Of a DNA stretch of 36,563 nt, positions 34,981 through 36,563 are shown piece after piece. Below the pieces are notes generated by a model. It was not told the origin of the DNA, ran no database searches, and worked only from the letters and a program-made list of their open reading frames with translations. The DNA comes from Akkermansiaceae bacterium (lineage in GTDB: Bacteria; Verrucomicrobiota; Verrucomicrobiia; Verrucomicrobiales; Akkermansiaceae): the NCBI GenBank assembly GCA_026421245.1, contig JAPKDJ010000038.1, positions 1 to 36,563 of the forward strand, in the 5' to 3' direction. A program made the translations under genes and the position numbers. Position 1 is the first letter of the stretch; the number at the start of each line of letters is the position of its first letter.

Positions 34981-35439
34981 TTATTCGGAGGATCCCTCTC
35001 CGCTCATCGGAGTGGGATTATGATGAGCTGTTAGAGCCTTCGCGAGTTCGTGTGTGTTTCTTCCAGATTGGAAGAGCTTTTCCTGAGCATTTTGAAAAGC
35101 TGCTGTTGCTTCCGAGAATTTAGACTGACCTGCAACATTCGCACGATCCTCGTCTTTTCGCTCGCTCAAAGCTTCAGCAAGTTGAATTTTCAGCTGTTTA
35201 AGCTCACCACCAAGTGCGGCGATCTTCTCTGCAGCTTCATTTTGGTCACCACCTTCGGCGACCTCATTAATCACAGCGGTCATCTCATTGAAGACGCGGG
35301 TCTGCTCCTTCATGATGGCTGTCGGAGAATCCTTGTCTTCTCCGCAGGAGGAGAGAGTCAGGAATCCCAAAAACGCAAAAAACGCTGCAGCCCGGTAAAC
35401 CGGGCCCAACGTGAAAATTGCATGAGAAGAGTTCTTCAC
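34981..35439 (-). CDS. Small predicted lipoprotein within the ribosomal operon
   Basis: I choose GTG 35439, 25 bases after the rplO stop, giving 152 residues. A longer TTG start at 35529 would overlap rplO and put hydrophilic sequence before the signal. The N-terminus has a hydrophobic segment with a lipobox (FFAFLGFLTLSSC), the Cys being residue 32. The mature part is helical, with acidic and Lys/Glu-rich heptads (IMKEQTRVFNEMTAVINEV, then LGGELKQLKIQLAEALSER), likely a coiled coil. No known family is recognised. The stop lies 22 bases before secY. Its place between rplO and secY is unusual, since these two are normally adjacent, so co-expression with the translocon is expected. A palindrome at 35390-35405 lies in the signal-peptide codons. 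Confidence 0.72.
   Translation of the reverse strand: MKNSSHAIFTLGPVYRAAAFFAFLGFLTLSSCGEDKDSPTAIMKEQTRVFNEMTAVINEVAEGGDQNEAAEKIAALGGELKQLKIQLAEALSERKDEDRANVAGQSKFSEATAAFQNAQEKLFQSGRNTHELAKALTAHHNPTPMSGEGSSE
35390..35405 (-). repeat. Palindrome inside the lipoprotein signal-peptide codons
   Basis: GCCCGGT (35390-35396) pairs with ACCGGGC (35399-35405). On the minus strand the hairpin is followed, after 6 bases, by GTTTTTTGCGTTTTT. This could act as a weak attenuator between rplO and secY as well as coding sequence. Strength is unknown. Confidence 0.35.
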
Positions 35440-35464
35440 CAGAGTGTGGGAGAAGTCCCGGCAC

Positions 35465-35908
35465 TTAGAGCTCCAGGGAGCCGCCGGCTTTCTCGATTTT
35501 CTCTTTTGCGGAAGCACTTGCTTGATCAACCGTGACCTTCATGGCCTTGGTGATCTCACCTTGTCCGAGGACCTTGACTTTGTCGCACTGTCCTTTGACA
35601 AGTCCGACTTCGCGGAGGGTCTTCTCGTTCACTTCAGCGTCGGCATCGAAGTAGTGTTCCAACTGAGAAACATTGACGATGGCGATGGTGTCGCGGAACT
35701 GGAGGTTGGAGAAACCACGCTTTGGAAGACGACGGGCGAGAGGCATCTGACCGCCCTCGAAACCGGGACGGACGCCACCGCCGGAGCGGGACTTCTGACC
35801 TTTGTGGCCTCTACCGGAAGTCTTACCCAGACCGGAGCTCTCTCCGCAACCAAGACGCTTCTTACGATGCTTGGCTCCAGGATTGGGCTTGAGATTATGA
35901 AGATTCAT
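35465..35908 (-). CDS. rplO: Large-subunit ribosomal protein uL15
   Basis: This is a 147-residue protein of normal length. The start MNLHNLKPNPGAKHRKKRLG and the following GKTSGRGHKGQKSRSGGGVRPGFEGGQMPL are the family hallmark, binding 23S rRNA. The end matches the family beta strands (ITKAMKVTVDQASASAKEKI). It follows rpsE by 38 bases, so the rpmD (uL30) gene often found between them is absent here. The lipoprotein gene follows. Confidence 0.96.
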   Translation of the reverse strand: MNLHNLKPNPGAKHRKKRLGCGESSGLGKTSGRGHKGQKSRSGGGVRPGFEGGQMPLARRLPKRGFSNLQFRDTIAIVNVSQLEHYFDADAEVNEKTLREVGLVKGQCDKVKVLGQGEITKAMKVTVDQASASAKEKIEKAGGSLEL

Positions 35909-35946
35909 TTTTTGAAATGTGTTTCAGGATTCTGAAGGAAACCAAA

Positions 35947-36563
35947 TTAGATGGCCTTCTCCTTCTTCTTACCGCGGAGGGCGAAAACGTCCTCCTTGTT
36001 GCGGAGCATGGTGAGAGCCTTAATAGTTGCCTTGACCACGTTGGCGTGGTTGTTGGAACCAATAGACTTGGCGAGAACGTCGTGAATGCCAACGGCTTCA
36101 CAGACAGCACGGACACCACCACCAGCAATGACGCCGGTTCCGGGTGAAGCGGGCTTAAGCAGGACCTTACCACCACCAAACTCAGCGTATACTTCGTGGG
36201 GAATGGTTGGGCCGTTGAGCTTGACCTTTTGGAGGCTCTTGGTGGCGATACCAGAGGCCTTCTTGATGCACTCGGCAACTTCGTTGGCCTTTCCGAATCC
36301 GAGCCCAACTGAGCCTTTTTCGTTACCCGAGACGACGAGAGCAGAGAAGCTGAAGCGACGTCCACCTTTCACCACCTTAGAACAGCGGTTGATGAATACG
36401 ACCTTTTCAGTGAGTTCATTGCCTTCGGAATCCGTGGGAGCAGCTTCGCGCGGACGACCGCCGAAACCACCACGTTGGTTTCCACCGCCCTGGCCAGGAC
36501 CGCCTCCACGATTGAATCCACCGCCGCCACGATTGTCACCGCCGCCACGATTGTCACCGCCGC
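35947..36563 (-). CDS. rpsE: Small-subunit ribosomal protein uS5, 5' end cut by the window edge
   Basis: The conserved core begins [20 protein letters not shown] at about 36410 and continues [28 protein letters not shown], with the later blocks [19 protein letters not shown] and [18 protein letters not shown]. This matches uS5, which sits at the mRNA entry side of the 30S subunit. The frame stays open to the right edge and encodes at least 45 extra N-terminal residues rich in Gly, Arg and Asn ([15 protein letters not shown], then [17 protein letters not shown]). The true start is outside the window. The core GTG at 36375 should not be taken as the start, since essential core sequence precedes it. 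Confidence 0.93.
   Translation of the reverse strand, partial: GGDNRGGGDNRGGGGFNRGGGPGQGGGNQRGGFGGRPREAAPTDSEGNELTEKVVFINRCSKVVKGGRRFSFSALVVSGNEKGSVGLGFGKANEVAECIKKASGIATKSLQKVKLNGPTIPHEVYAEFGGGKVLLKPASPGTGVIAGGGVRAVCEAVGIHDVLAKSIGSNNHANVVKATIKALTMLRNKEDVFALRGKKKEKAI
36508..36563 (-). repeat. Short tandem repeat coding a Gly-Arg-Asn extension of uS5
   Basis: The 18-base unit GGCGGCGGTGACAATCGT (minus strand) occurs in near-exact tandem copies at the right edge. A diverged copy (GGCGGCGGTGGATTCAATCGT) follows. It keeps the rpsE frame and codes GGGDNR units. The array is cut by the window end. Confidence 0.7.

Noticed and set aside
1..36563. tRNA, rRNA or riboswitch genes
   Set aside because: I saw no cloverleaf with a TTCGA-type T-loop, no rRNA segment and no known riboswitch core by eye. 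A covariance search would be needed to exclude small cases.

Overview
The window most likely comes from a bacterium of the PVC superphylum, probably Verrucomicrobia. This is inferred from the protein families: a DUF1501 protein next to a DUF1549/DUF1553 (PSCyt/PSD1) cytochrome, several PVC-type membrane-bound dehydrogenase propellers fused to cytochrome c, cupredoxin or discoidin modules, a DUF1552 remnant, and giant exported proteins with lamin-tail, CotH and beta-helix domains.

Layout. Positions 1-1570 hold the 5' part of an anti-sigma/FecR-like membrane regulator, ending in a tandem repeat at the window edge, and a small helix-turn-helix regulator preceded by a long inverted repeat. Positions 1573-4920 (minus) encode a secreted fusion: discoidin-like module, SGNH module, PVC propeller and C-terminal azurin-like copper domain. 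Positions 4998-8268 (minus) form a small sugar-acid operon: an FAH-family hydrolase/dehydratase overlaps a YjhG/YagF-type IlvD/Edd dehydratase by 4 bases, and a decayed exported discoidin gene follows. Positions 8317-15930 (plus) carry three secreted proteins in a row: DUF1501, DUF1549/DUF1553 with two CxxCH motifs, and a PVC dehydrogenase-HEAT-cytochrome c-discoidin protein, closed by a strong intrinsic terminator.

Positions 16536-24254 (minus) are a single gene of about 2570 codons (lamin-tail, CotH kinase-like, beta-helix, three more lamin-tail domains). It is divergent from a 1204-residue glucose/sorbosone-dehydrogenase-like diheme protein at 24492-28106. A second sugar-dehydrogenase/cytochrome c/discoidin protein lies at 28721-31165. 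The spaces around these genes are graveyards: an IS3-type orfA fragment, a decayed beta-strand surface protein, and a frameshifted DUF1552 gene.

From 31985 to the right edge (minus) the window enters the core spc-type ribosomal operon, read rpsE, rplO, a lipoprotein gene, secY, adk, map. The accessory island abuts the 3' end of map.

As a whole, the accessory part looks like an extracytoplasmic carbohydrate oxidation and attachment island. Secreted propeller dehydrogenases carry their own electron-carrier module (heme c or copper) and discoidin domains that may bind glycans. The FAH/IlvD pair would process a sugar acid in the cytoplasm. The links between these proteins are inferred from neighbourhood and domain content, not demonstrated.
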